From positions 1 through 64,000 of the forward strand of contig DCHU01000026.1 of the NCBI GenBank assembly GCA_002314915.1: DNA of 64,000 nt, read 5' to 3'. A program made the translations under genes and the position numbers. The notes under the pieces are model-generated. The model did no database searches. It was not told the origin of the DNA and saw nothing but the letters and a program-made list of their open reading frames with translations. The DNA comes from Caryophanales bacterium UBA1744. GTDB lineage: Bacteria > Bacillota_I > Bacilli_A > RFN20 > CAG-826. Shown here in pieces: positions 27,180 to 35,595 of the stretch (position 1 is the stretch's first letter; each line of letters starts with the position of its first letter).

Positions 27180-28857
27180 AATTATCAAAGAGATAATCGA
27201 ATGTGTATTCATTATCAATGGTGAACATTCTTACATACAGGCCTTCTAAGTTATGGTTAGATGGTGTGAACGAAATGCCAAATGTCTTTTTGTCAAAAAC
27301 ATAGATATCCTGGTAGCCTTTGATAACGTATTCGTAATCGTTGACGTCGCCACTATAGTTGACCGTTTTCAGTGAAGAACACTTAATTTTGTATAAATCA
27401 TCGATGTTGATGCTTTTTGCTTCCTCTGGATTGTTGGCGCTTTGCGCAAAAAGATTCTCGCCCATTATTTTGGAAATTCTATAATAACTAGTCCTTATAT
27501 CGTTGCCTTCCACGAGTGTGCCGTAACTAAAGTGGAAATAGGACCTTCCTTTGGAATCGCGTACTTGGTAAGAGGAAGGAGCGACAACATCGCACACCTC
27601 CCCGTTTTTAAGTTTGAATCTGAGCATTGGATCCGATTCATTGACTATCGAACCTGGCATCAAATCTTCATCGATTAGACAAACATAAGAGTCGAGGCAT
27701 TTGTTTACCGCTTTTATTTTGCTTTCCAGACCTTCAAATCTTTCATAATGATCGACACCATAAATATTAGTGCAACCAGAAGGACGTATGTTTTCACAAT
27801 ATTCAATATCATCCGGTGTGACATTTCGCAATTCTGGGTATAAGTCTCGAACGGTTGTTCCCACGAATTTCGTGTCATCGACAACGATTTTTATGGTTTC
27901 GGTTGCATTCTGATATCTAAAAGTTGTTGAAGAATAATCAGCATCCTTGAAATATACCCTAAACATCATTCCGCTCTCAAATCGATAGACTCTAATAGGT
28001 TGTAGAAGCGATGAAGAAATCTCTGGGTAAGTAATCTCTCCATTGGTCTCAATGGTGACAGAGAAAACGTAGGTGAAATACGTGCTGACAACAACGGTAT
28101 CAGTCATGTCCAACTGCTTGGTTGTTTCTCCCTCCTGAAACATAGAAACGTTAATTTTTGTTATAACTTCCGGCACAATCCAGTTTATATAGATACCCTT
28201 CTCTTTGCTATATCTTATGAATCCTGAGGAGATCGAATCTTCTTTCGGGTTCGTAGACGGTTTTGCCTGAAGCACATAAATAAACCCTTCACGCAATTCG
28301 AGGAAGTAATTTTTTAATGATTCAGCTTTTATATCAAAGATAACCTGATCATTTTTTACATCAAAAATCTCAACATAATAATTAGGCGATGAGCCTTTTG
28401 TCTGTTTAACATAGCAAAGATCCCTATAACCATCCTTGTTGACGTCAGAGAGATACAATGAAAAATACGTTGCAACCGGTTTCGCGTCCCCTTTGTGTTC
28501 ATAGGCCTGTCCGTCAACCCCTATGTACAGATAAAAATCTGGGAGTTCTCTTATTACTAAATCCCCATATATGGCATCAACGTCTTCGAGACGATCGTAT
28601 ATTAACTCGCCCAACGAGCGCGGTTCATCAAAATTGATATCCACCCTCGGGTCGCTTGATTCTGGAACTTTGGTCGTCGATTGGATTTCCGAAGTTAGCC
28701 AGCTTTCTTAACTTGTTGTAGAGGCAGCTTCCGATAACGAAGAGTCGTTGTCAGACATAAAGGGTTCCGAACCTGACACTTGTTCCACAAAGCCGCCGGA
28801 ACAAGCAACTAGCAACGCAGCACTGCAAATGGCAAGAATCTTGTTCAATAATTTCAT
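27178..28857 (-). pseudogene. Lipoprotein gene interrupted by an in-frame TAA at codon 50
   Basis: A start ATG at 28857, with AGGAGGA upstream, opens a lipoprotein signal peptide (MKLLNKILAICSAALLVAC, lipid Cys19). After a Ser/Glu-rich linker, TAA occurs at 28708-28710. The same frame then continues without interruption for another 509 codons to TAG at 27178. The C-terminal part is an exported-type protein of unknown family. It contains a YLSDVNKDGYRDLCYV segment like FG-GAP repeats (calcium-binding propeller blades). A GTG at 28644 could begin a separate reading frame but has no binding site or signal peptide. Either a nonsense mutation or a sequence error explains the stop. Confidence 0.85.
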
Positions 28858-28878
28858 ATAATTATCCTCCTAATAAGT

Positions 28879-29334
28879 CTAATACGAGAATAGAGGCACA
28901 GAAAAGAACGCACATCCGTCCGAATAATTAAATTCGTAGTCATAGCCTAACCATTCAAATCCGGAATCCTCACACGATTTCTTATTGCAATACTCAGGAT
29001 CAATAATAGGGTTTCCATCATAATCATAGTTCCTTACCGCACCGGAAGCCGGCTTATGCGACCAAGTCCCATCTGAATTTTGCCTATACCAGTGATAATC
29101 CTTGAGTGTACTAGACGTATCCAGGGCAAGCATGACTTTATAAAAACCTTCAGCGCACGCTTCGAATCTGTCCGCCAAAATCCCACTATCATCAGTGAAA
29201 TCTAAAAAATCAATTAGGCCTAAAGCGGATGCGCGATAACCGCTTCCGCTTACACGGAAACGAGCCACGCCAAAGGAGCAAAGGCAAAGAACGGCGACAA
29301 AAATGGTTGTTAATAACTGCTGTTTGCACTTCAC
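28879..29334 (-). CDS. Small secreted protein of unknown function
   Basis: 151 residues with an N-terminal signal peptide (MKCKQQLLTTIFVAVLCLCS, cleavage probably after GVA near 24). The mature part has a DYHWYRQNSDGTWSHKP segment near residues 79-95 and four cysteines that could pair. I recall similar WYRQ..WSHKP stretches in uncharacterised secreted Gram-positive proteins, but no function. Start is GTG, six bases after a TTAAAT -10 box and without Shine-Dalgarno. It is 21 bp upstream of the broken lipoprotein gene and probably co-transcribed. Confidence 0.7.
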   Translation of the reverse strand: MKCKQQLLTTIFVAVLCLCSFGVARFRVSGSGYRASALGLIDFLDFTDDSGILADRFEACAEGFYKVMLALDTSSTLKDYHWYRQNSDGTWSHKPASGAVRNYDYDGNPIIDPEYCNKKSCEDSGFEWLGYDYEFNYSDGCAFFSVPLFSY

Positions 29335-29340
29335 GCTTTC

Positions 29341-29369
29341 ATTTAAACATACGGGAATATTCGACTCAA
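29341..29369 (-). promoter_or_regulatory. Promoter giving a leaderless mRNA for the small secreted protein
   Basis: TTGAGT (29364-29369), 17-bp spacer, TTAAAT (29341-29346), then six bases to the GTG start at 29334 on the minus strand. Initiation 7 bases after the -10 falls on the start codon. Confidence 0.6.
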
Positions 29370-29453
29370 GGCAATTTTAACACACTGTAAGTTTTTAACA
29401 ATTGTGACGGATTCGAAACACGGTCTTTAAAGCGTTTGCAATACATTCAGACC

Positions 29454-29485
29454 AAAGAAAAAGCCCCCTTATAAAGAGAACTTTG
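29454..29485 (-). terminator. Terminator, partial third copy of the rplQ-type repeat
   Basis: 26 bases (29454-29479) are identical to 27133-27158. The hairpin AGTTCTC-TTTATAA-GGGGGCT plus five T follows the lipoprotein stop codon by about 30 bp. Outside those 26 bases it diverges from copies 1 and 3. Confidence 0.85.
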
Positions 29486-29515
29486 AATCGTGGTTTATAT
29501 TTATTCTCTGATAGT

Positions 29516-30322
29516 TTAAGCAAAGAGTGATAAGAATCCTTCAAGATTTGGCGCTGCAATCTTGTAGAAGTTTCCATTTACACCAATATCATTTGCCCCT
29601 CCGGTCATGAAAGTGACCTCGGAAGCGTCGGTCTTTGTAATTGTAAATGTGCAAATATTATCACCAGGGGCCAAACCTTCGGATGATTTAATCAACGAAC
29701 AGCCATCAAACAAGTGCTCATATTTTGCCTTTGTGTCTGAGTCGTTTTTGATAACTTCCTTTGCAGGAACTTCAGTTGAACCGCTATATCTAGCAGCTGT
29801 GTAGCCTTTGATGGACTGGATGCTGTCTGCCTTTATGATAAGACTGTCTAAAACCGAGACATCTGCCACTTCAGCGCCGTACGAAAAACCAGCGTAGTAG
29901 TTAATTTGACCGAACTTTGCGGCAAAACAAATGTAGTATCTTGAGTTTTTTACGTTATATCTCTCAATAGTGCACTTGTCTCCTACAATTGAATAAGGAT
30001 GTTCATTTACGCCTGATACTTCAGGGAAATTGACCGCATACTTGCAAGAGAATTCCGCATCTTTAAAGTCTCCGACTAGCGCAAAAGACACATTGTCTAA
30101 ACCATCGATTGACGTAAATGTCTGATATGACGTCTTTATGACTGCCTCCACATTTCCGTCGAACTCGGTCATGGCAATTGCCTTATCCTCCGCAAACTTG
30201 ATCGCCTTTCCATTTTCTTCTTGATTCGACGAAATGACCACATCGTCACTTCCAGAAGATGCTGGACCGGCACATCCAAATAAAACAGGAATAATCGACA
30301 ATAGAAGTAATTTAGCTTTCAT
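29516..30322 (-). CDS. Lipoprotein of unknown function
   Basis: 268 residues. A lipoprotein signal peptide ends in VLFGC (lipid Cys17 of MKAKLLLLSIIPVLFGC), followed by a Ser-rich linker. The mature domain is mixed alpha/beta without a motif I recognise. The start is ATG 30322, chosen for its GGAGGTG binding site. A longer reading frame from 30370 has no signal peptide at its start. The first 11 bp overlap the end of the cysteine-peptidase gene, so both are likely co-transcribed. A terminator of the repeated type follows. Confidence 0.78.
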   Translation of the reverse strand: MKAKLLLLSIIPVLFGCAGPASSGSDDVVISSNQEENGKAIKFAEDKAIAMTEFDGNVEAVIKTSYQTFTSIDGLDNVSFALVGDFKDAEFSCKYAVNFPEVSGVNEHPYSIVGDKCTIERYNVKNSRYYICFAAKFGQINYYAGFSYGAEVADVSVLDSLIIKADSIQSIKGYTAARYSGSTEVPAKEVIKNDSDTKAKYEHLFDGCSLIKSSEGLAPGDNICTFTITKTDASEVTFMTGGANDIGVNGNFYKIAAPNLEGFLSLFA

Positions 30323-31373
30323 AATTACACCTCCTGCACGTTCCATTAGAATCCATTCCCAAAGATTCAAAAACGTGTCTTTCTAAATAAGAATATCCAC
30401 AAACACACCTACACCTGTGGTAAAGGCTGTCCACGCATGTATATGTGTAATTGTGATAATGTTCACCGCAGCCACAGTAATATTGAGAGCCAACCCGGTA
30501 ATTGTCCGAATGTATCTCTCCCATTAATGTGAAATCTGCTGTACCAGCCATATAAATGTAATAACCATCCAAAGTCATGTCAGTTGAGGAGGAACCCCAC
30601 CCAAAATTGCAATGGATGCCGTAGTCATCGTAATAATACGCAACGACTGAGTGATATGAGGTATATGATCCGTCTGTCGCAATATGCAAAATAACTGGTT
30701 TGCCTTCATCGAGCAGGTTTTTTACATATAAATCAAGCCCTGAAATCGAAGATGGATCTGTTGGTGAATTTGAATATGAAGAATACGTTACATAGTCAAA
30801 CGAAGCCTGACCAACACCATACAATCCATCAAATATGCTCTCATAATCCCACATTCCAATACTTGGCGAATACGAAAGCATGCCGGCGTTCTTTATACTC
30901 ATGCATTTTGCTTGAAAATCAACATCCTTGTTTTGAATAACATAAGCGGCAAGTTGGACAGAGTCGGTTGGATAGCTCTGTCTTAAGACGCCAGGAGACT
31001 TCGATAATGCCTGTGATGCCGTTGTTGCGTTCTCGTATCTCCGTTCATAACGTTCAGGAATTATGCCATCGTTGTAGAAAGTATCATAATATGACATATA
31101 TTGGATGAGAGATACATACCCGCAACTGCCATTAGAATTAATTGGGCTATAGTCGTAGAGATTCGAAAAATAAGTCTCCGTGTTGCCGTTAAACGATATT
31201 GTTGGACTTATCGAAAGCGGCAAATCGTCAATACTGTCATCCGCATCATCCTCGACAACAGTGGATTCGAATGGCATATTAAGGAAAATGTCATCATTAA
31301 GTCTCCAATGTGTTGGCAAAAATGATGTAGCTAAGAATTGTACAAAAAGGATAGATATCAACCTGTGTTTCAT
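30312..31373 (-). CDS. Secreted papain-fold cysteine peptidase-like protein
   Basis: 353 residues with a signal peptide (about 1-22). The NGSCGYVSLIQYMSYYD segment (Cys near 83) fits a papain-type nucleophile and its helix. SYHSVVAYYY supplies the catalytic His near 243, and HCNFGWG the Asn and oxyanion strand, as in C39/C10-like peptidases. The C-terminal tail (about 305-353) is rich in Cys and His in a pattern H-Y-x-Y-x-C...H-x-C-x-C-x-C-G, like short cysteine/histidine repeats of Gram-positive surface proteins. It probably cleaves peptides outside the cell. Its promoter is an extended -10 box about ten bases before the ATG, and no Shine-Dalgarno is seen. Confidence 0.75.
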   Translation of the reverse strand: MKHRLISILFVQFLATSFLPTHWRLNDDIFLNMPFESTVVEDDADDSIDDLPLSISPTISFNGNTETYFSNLYDYSPINSNGSCGYVSLIQYMSYYDTFYNDGIIPERYERRYENATTASQALSKSPGVLRQSYPTDSVQLAAYVIQNKDVDFQAKCMSIKNAGMLSYSPSIGMWDYESIFDGLYGVGQASFDYVTYSSYSNSPTDPSSISGLDLYVKNLLDEGKPVILHIATDGSYTSYHSVVAYYYDDYGIHCNFGWGSSSTDMTLDGYYIYMAGTADFTLMGEIHSDNYRVGSQYYCGCGEHYHNYTYTCVDSLYHRCRCVCGYSYLERHVFESLGMDSNGTCRRCNYES

Positions 31374-31383
31374 GTATATAGTG

Positions 31384-31392
31384 ATAATAGCA
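31384..31392 (-). promoter_or_regulatory. Extended -10 promoter of the cysteine-peptidase gene
   Basis: TGCTATTAT on the minus strand, ten bases before the ATG at 31373. The predicted leader is only about 3-4 nt. Confidence 0.55.
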
Positions 31393-31474
31393 AAAGTTTG
31401 AAATTCAATAAAAAGTTACAAAAAGTTTAATTCTGCCACGAATTGTGTACAGATTTTTCTTTATTTGTTCAGTA

Positions 31475-31517
31475 AAAAAGCCCCCTTATAAAGAGAGCTT
31501 AAATCTTAAGTTTTGCT
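31475..31517 (-). repeat. 43-bp repeat copy 3, terminator of the rplQ (alpha) operon
   Basis: Identical over 43 bases to 27137-27179. It begins 4 bases after the rplQ stop codon and holds the AGCTCTC/GGGGGCT hairpin plus T tract. It ends the long S10-spc-alpha transcription unit and is presumably the original copy. Confidence 0.93.
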
Positions 31518-31520
31518 TAA

Positions 31521-31922
31521 TTAGTCAACCCAAGCGATGAGGACGAGTTCAGCATTGTCACCCTTACGAGCGCCAAGCTTGACGGAGGTTGTGTAACCAC
31601 CGTTTCTGTCTTTGAACTTAGGACCGATTTCAGCGAAGAGCTTATCGAGAGCCTGGACACCCTTCTCATCGACGATGTCGTGACGGATGACTCTTGCAGC
31701 CTGACGGCGGCTAGCGAGATCGCCAGCTTTAGCATAAGTGACCATCTTGTCTGCGAGAGAGACTAACTCTTTCTTAACTCCTGATGTAACTGTGACGTGG
31801 CCGTGAACGATGAGTTCGCTGACGACGTTACGGAGCATTGACTTCTCTTTAGATGCTGTATAAGCAGCTTTGAAACGGACACCAGTTTTGCCGTGGACGT
31901 GTTTTCTTCCTTGTGCAGCCAT
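31521..31922 (-). CDS. rplQ: 50S ribosomal protein L17
   Basis: 133 residues, with the family segment KSMLRNVVSELIVHGHVTVT near 29-48 and the C-terminal GDNAELVLIAWVD. L17 sits near the exit tunnel. It is the last gene of the alpha operon, 3 bp after rpoA, and ends in a terminator whose sequence is duplicated 4.3 kb away. Confidence 0.97.
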   Translation of the reverse strand: MAAQGRKHVHGKTGVRFKAAYTASKEKSMLRNVVSELIVHGHVTVTSGVKKELVSLADKMVTYAKAGDLASRRQAARVIRHDIVDEKGVQALDKLFAEIGPKFKDRNGGYTTSVKLGARKGDNAELVLIAWVD

Positions 31923-31925
31923 TGT

Positions 31926-32930
31926 TTATTCTCCTACATAATCACGGAAGTGAAGCCCGATTGATGCAAGCTTCTCCTTCACTTCTTTTAACGACTTCTT
32001 GCCGAGGTTGCGGACCTTCATCATCTCATCCTCGCTCTTCTGAGTGAGTTCCATGACGGTGGAGATACCTGCTCTCTTCAAGCAGTTGTTTGAACGGACT
32101 GAGAGGTCGAGTTCTTCGATCATCATGTCCTGATACTTGTTTTCTTCTGTTCTAACTTCTTCCTTAACGAGCTTGAAGCCCTCGACAGCCTTGTCGAGCT
32201 GGTCGATGACTGCCTGGAAGTGACCTGTTAAGAGCTTAGCTGCCATAGCAACTGCCTTATCAGGCTCGATAGAACCGTTGGTTGTGACTTCGAGAGTTAA
32301 CTTATCGAACTTTGAGTCGTGGCCAACACGGGCAGACTCTGTATCGAATCCGACTTTAACGACTGGTGAGTAGTTTGAGTCAGTTGAGATAACGCCGATT
32401 GTCTTGATGTTGTGCTCAGCTTTGTTGGCATCACATGTGTAATAGCCACGTCCCTGTGCAGCATAGATTGTCATCTTGATGTGGCCATCTTCGTTGAGAT
32501 GTGCGATTTCAAGATCTGGGTTGATGACGCTAACGAGAGCTGGGAGTTCTAAGTCACCGGCTTTTAAGACGCCAGGACCCTGGAAATCAACCTCTAAACG
32601 CTTAACATCATTTGCAGGTCCATCAATCTTAAGGACTAAATCCTTGAGGTTGAGGATGATTGCGGTGACGTCTTCTTCCACACCTGGGATAGCTGTGAAT
32701 TCATGACGGACACCTTCGATTTCGATCGCGAAGACGCTCGCGCCAGGAAGGGCGCTGAGGAGTACGCGGCGAAGTGCATTACCGATTGTAATGCCAAAGC
32801 CTCTTTCGAGAGGTTCAACGACGAATCTAGCGTAGTGCTCGGATTCCTGATAGTCCTTCATCTCAATTGTGAATGGATGAAATGGGTTTGGGATGATGAG
32901 TTCTTCGACGTCGTTATTGAAATTTGCCAT
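31926..32930 (-). CDS. rpoA: DNA-directed RNA polymerase subunit alpha
   Basis: 334 residues. The N-terminal assembly domain (to about 235) contains RGFGITIGNALRRVLLSALPG. A flexible linker (KLVKEEVRTEENKYQ) leads to the C-terminal domain (about 260-330) with LDLSVRSNNCLKRAGI and VRNLGKKSLKEV, which binds UP elements and activators. It lies in the usual place between rpsK and rplQ. Confidence 0.98.
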   Translation of the reverse strand: MANFNNDVEELIIPNPFHPFTIEMKDYQESEHYARFVVEPLERGFGITIGNALRRVLLSALPGASVFAIEIEGVRHEFTAIPGVEEDVTAIILNLKDLVLKIDGPANDVKRLEVDFQGPGVLKAGDLELPALVSVINPDLEIAHLNEDGHIKMTIYAAQGRGYYTCDANKAEHNIKTIGVISTDSNYSPVVKVGFDTESARVGHDSKFDKLTLEVTTNGSIEPDKAVAMAAKLLTGHFQAVIDQLDKAVEGFKLVKEEVRTEENKYQDMMIEELDLSVRSNNCLKRAGISTVMELTQKSEDEMMKVRNLGKKSLKEVKEKLASIGLHFRDYVGE

Positions 32931-32980
32931 TAATTTTCCTCCTATTTTGAAATTTCCCTATTGGGGCGTGTGTTCTCTAA

Positions 32981-33394
32981 TTAGCCTCTTGGCTTCTTTG
33001 GAGGACGGCAGCCGTTGTGTGGGACTGGTGTTGTGTCTTCGATTGAGAGGACCTGGAGACCGACTGTTCCGAGTGCTCTGACTGCGGACTCACGGCCTGG
33101 GCCTGGACCCTTAACGTCGACATCAACCTGGCGGAGGCCCTGGTCAAATGCGACTTTTCCAGCAGCTTCTGCAGCTAACTGAGCTGCGAATGGAGTTGCC
33201 TTCTTTGCGCCTTTGTAACCAAGTGCACCTGCACTGGACCAAGCAATAACATTGCCTGCGACATCAGTGATAGTGACGATTGTGTTGTTGAAGGATGCGT
33301 GAACGTGTGCGACGCCCTTTGTATAAGATCTTTTGATCTTTTTCTTTCTAGCAGAAGTAGTCTTCTTGCCGTTTTTCTTCTTGTTATCAGCCAT
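32981..33394 (-). CDS. rpsK: 30S ribosomal protein S11
   Basis: 137 residues. A basic N-terminal tail ([18 protein letters not shown]) precedes the S11 fold with [18 protein letters not shown] and ends in the conserved [12 protein letters not shown]. It helps form the platform near the Shine-Dalgarno cleft. It lies 16 bp after rpsM. Confidence 0.98.
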   Translation of the reverse strand: MADNKKKNGKKTTSARKKKIKRSYTKGVAHVHASFNNTIVTITDVAGNVIAWSSAGALGYKGAKKATPFAAQLAAEAAGKVAFDQGLRQVDVDVKGPGPGRESAVRALGTVGLQVLSIEDTTPVPHNGCRPPKKPRG

Positions 33395-33410
33395 TTTCTA
33401 CTCCTCCTTA

Positions 33411-33785
33411 TTACTTAGAAGCTTCCTTCTTGTTTGCGATGGTCTTTCTCTTACCCTTACGTGTACGAGCGTTTGTCTTTGTTCTCTGACCACGGACAGG
33501 AAGTCCAGCTTTGTGGCGCTTGCCTCTGTAACATCCGATTTCTGTTAATCTCTTGATGTTGAGAGCGATTTCTCTACGGAGATCACCCTCTGTTTTGTAC
33601 TTAACAACTTCGTTACGAAGAGCGTTGAGCTGATCGTCTGTTAAGTTCTTGACTCTGATGTCTTCTGAGACGCCAGCGTCTTTGCAAATTTTCTGAGCGG
33701 TTGTGTCACCGATACCATAGATATAGGTGAGGGAGATGACAACGCGCTTCTCGTTTGGTATATCGATACCTACAATACGTGCCAT
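33411..33785 (-). CDS. rpsM: 30S ribosomal protein S13
   Basis: 124 residues beginning [15 protein letters not shown], with the C-terminal basic tail [18 protein letters not shown] that reaches the P-site tRNA. It contacts L5 across the subunit interface. It follows rpmJ, the standard order infA-rpmJ-rpsM-rpsK-rpoA. Confidence 0.98.
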   Translation of the reverse strand: MARIVGIDIPNEKRVVISLTYIYGIGDTTAQKICKDAGVSEDIRVKNLTDDQLNALRNEVVKYKTEGDLRREIALNIKRLTEIGCYRGKRHKAGLPVRGQRTKTNARTRKGKRKTIANKKEASK

Positions 33786-33806
33786 AATTTTCTAATTTCT
33801 CCTAAA

Positions 33807-33920
33807 TTAACCTTGTCTCTGCTTGTGCTTTGGATTGCTGCAGATGACCATCACGACGCCGTTGCGTCTGATGACCTTGCACTTGTCGCAGATAGGTTTG
33901 ACAGATGGTCTTACTTTCAT
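33807..33920 (-). CDS. rpmJ: 50S ribosomal protein L36
   Basis: A 37-residue protein, [19 protein letters not shown]... ending KHKQRQG. The zinc ligands are present as CDKC followed by C and H (VICSNPKH). It is between infA and rpsM, as in most bacteria. The start has a GGAGCAC-type site. Confidence 0.95.
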   Translation of the reverse strand: MKVRPSVKPICDKCKVIRRNGVVMVICSNPKHKQRQG

Positions 33921-33959
33921 TGTTTTGTGCTCCTGTAGTGGGAACGTGAGTCCCTCTAA

Positions 33960-34181
33960 TTAATTCTTGTAGCGGAATGTGATGCGGCCGCGTGTTAAAT
34001 CATATGGTGAGAACTGAACGGTAACTCTATCACCAGGGAGAATGCGTATGTAGTGCATACGGATTTTTCCTGAAACGCCGGCCTGAACTACCGCGCCATT
34101 GGCGAGTTTGACTTTAAAGTTTGCATTAGGTAATGACTCCACTACCGTTGCTTCGACTTCAATACAATCTTCTTTACTCAA
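33960..34181 (-). CDS. infA: Translation initiation factor IF-1
   Basis: 73 residues, an OB-fold protein with [17 protein letters not shown] and the closing [12 protein letters not shown]-1 binds the A site of the 30S subunit during initiation. Its start overlaps the end of map by 8 bp, which suggests translational coupling. Confidence 0.97.
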   Translation of the reverse strand: MSKEDCIEVEATVVESLPNANFKVKLANGAVVQAGVSGKIRMHYIRILPGDRVTVQFSPYDLTRGRITFRYKN

Positions 34182-34938
34182 AGTGTTTATCCTCCAATGT
34201 GATTATTTCGTAGCCATCCTTAGTAACGACTACTGTGTTCTCATAATGAGCGTTTGGCTTTCCGTCTTTAGAAACGGTTGTCCATTCGTCTTTCATGGTC
34301 CTTACGGCTGGCGCGCCCATCATAACCATTGGCTCGATGGCGAGTGTCATGCCTTCTCTAAGTGTTGGACCAGTGCCCGGATTTCCATAGTTTGGAATGT
34401 ACGGGTCTTCATGCATTTCTCTTCCGATGCCGTGACCTGTGAATTCGCGGACCACGCTGTAGCCATTTGATTCGGCAACTTCTTGTATAGCGTGTTCGAC
34501 GTCTCCAAGTCTAACTCCAGCCTTTACCTTGCTGACGCCGGCCCAGAACGCTTCCTCAGTGACTTTGATGAGCTTGAGTTTCTCTTCGCTCACGATGCCG
34601 ACTGGATAGGTTCTGCATGCGTCTCCATGGTAACCGTTGAGTTTAACGACCACGTCTAGAGAGATGATGTCACCGTCAACCAAGATTCTTTTGTTCGATG
34701 GGATGCCATGAACAATGACCTCGTTGACGCTGGTGCAGATGGCTCCAGGGAAACCCCCGTAACCTTTGCTGGCGGGAATGCCACCCTCCCTGCGGATGAC
34801 TTCTTCAGCCTTATCCGCGAGGAATTGGGTACTCACACCAGGTTTCACGAGAGGTCCGACCTCTTCGAAGACCTTAGCCGTGAGGCGTCCAGCCTTTCTC
34901 ATGAGTTCGATTTCTCTCGGAGACTTGATGCTGATCAT
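34174..34938 (-). CDS. map: Methionine aminopeptidase, type I
   Basis: 254 residues. The metal ligands of the pita-bread fold are all present: Asp in ISLDVV, Asp in HGDACRTY, His in [13 protein letters not shown], Glu in LAIEPMV and a late Glu in HYENTVVV. The substrate-binding His lies in NEVIVHGIP. It removes the initiator Met from nascent proteins. It sits between adk and infA, as in Bacillus. Confidence 0.97.
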   Translation of the reverse strand: MISIKSPREIELMRKAGRLTAKVFEEVGPLVKPGVSTQFLADKAEEVIRREGGIPASKGYGGFPGAICTSVNEVIVHGIPSNKRILVDGDIISLDVVVKLNGYHGDACRTYPVGIVSEEKLKLIKVTEEAFWAGVSKVKAGVRLGDVEHAIQEVAESNGYSVVREFTGHGIGREMHEDPYIPNYGNPGTGPTLREGMTLAIEPMVMMGAPAVRTMKDEWTTVSKDGKPNAHYENTVVVTKDGYEIITLEDKHFE

Positions 34939-34941
34939 TTA

Positions 34942-35592
34942 TTAGCGCACCTTCAAGAGAGTTGTTAACTCTACTTTGAGACTTGCTGCATCGACGTTGC
35001 CGTCGAAGGTAGCAAGTATACCCTTTTCTTGATAGAAATCAAGTAAAGGAGCGGTACTCTTATAATAATTTTCGAGACGGACTTTGAATGATGCTTCATT
35101 GTCGTCTTTTCTCTGGATCAATGCGCTGCCGCATTCATCGCAGATACCCTCAACTTTTGGCTTCGCTGTGTTAACGTTGAAGCTTGCGCCGCATTTAGGG
35201 CAGACACGGCGTCCAGCGATACGGCTGATGAGAACTTCGTCAGGGCATGAGATGTTAAGAACGAGGTTTGCACCGATTCCTAATTCATCGCCCATCTTAG
35301 CGAATGCCTCTGCCTGTGGGATTGTGCGTGGGAATCCATCTAAGAGATATCCGTTTGCGCAATCAGGCTTTGATAAACGCTCTTTGACGAGGGCACATGT
35401 TAAATCATCGCTAACAAGGCCACCAGCGTTGATGACGTCCTTGATCTTGTTTCCAAGTTCAGAGCCTGAGGACATAGCCTCACGGAACATGTCACCTGTT
35501 GAGATGTGTGGGATGTTGAAGTCCTTTGCGATCCAGACAGCGTGAGTTCCTTTACCCGCTCCTGGAGGGCCCATAAGAATGATGTTAAGCAT
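34942..35592 (-). CDS. adk: Adenylate kinase (zinc LID form)
   Basis: 216 residues. The P-loop is GPPGAGKGT, the LID has two Cys pairs (CPKC and CDEC) for zinc, and DGFPRTIPQAEAF marks the core. It converts AMP plus ATP into two ADP. It is 3 bp downstream of secY. The zinc LID is usual in Gram-positive species. Confidence 0.97.
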   Translation of the reverse strand: MLNIILMGPPGAGKGTHAVWIAKDFNIPHISTGDMFREAMSSGSELGNKIKDVINAGGLVSDDLTCALVKERLSKPDCANGYLLDGFPRTIPQAEAFAKMGDELGIGANLVLNISCPDEVLISRIAGRRVCPKCGASFNVNTAKPKVEGICDECGSALIQRKDDNEASFKVRLENYYKSTAPLLDFYQEKGILATFDGNVDAASLKVELTTLLKVR

Positions 35593-35595
35593 GTA

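Noticed and set aside
28644..28646. GTG as the true start of the gene ending at 27178
   Set aside because: There is no Shine-Dalgarno and no export signal, and the same frame continues upstream to a complete lipoprotein start after a single TAA.
28708..28710. Reassigned or read-through TAA codon
   Set aside because: TAA ends many other genes in the window (for example rpsJ, rplQ and queH), and no recoding signal is seen.
27137..31517. Typical integrative element with att sites
   Set aside because: No integrase, excisionase or transfer gene is inside, and the repeats are terminators; only the cassette idea is kept.
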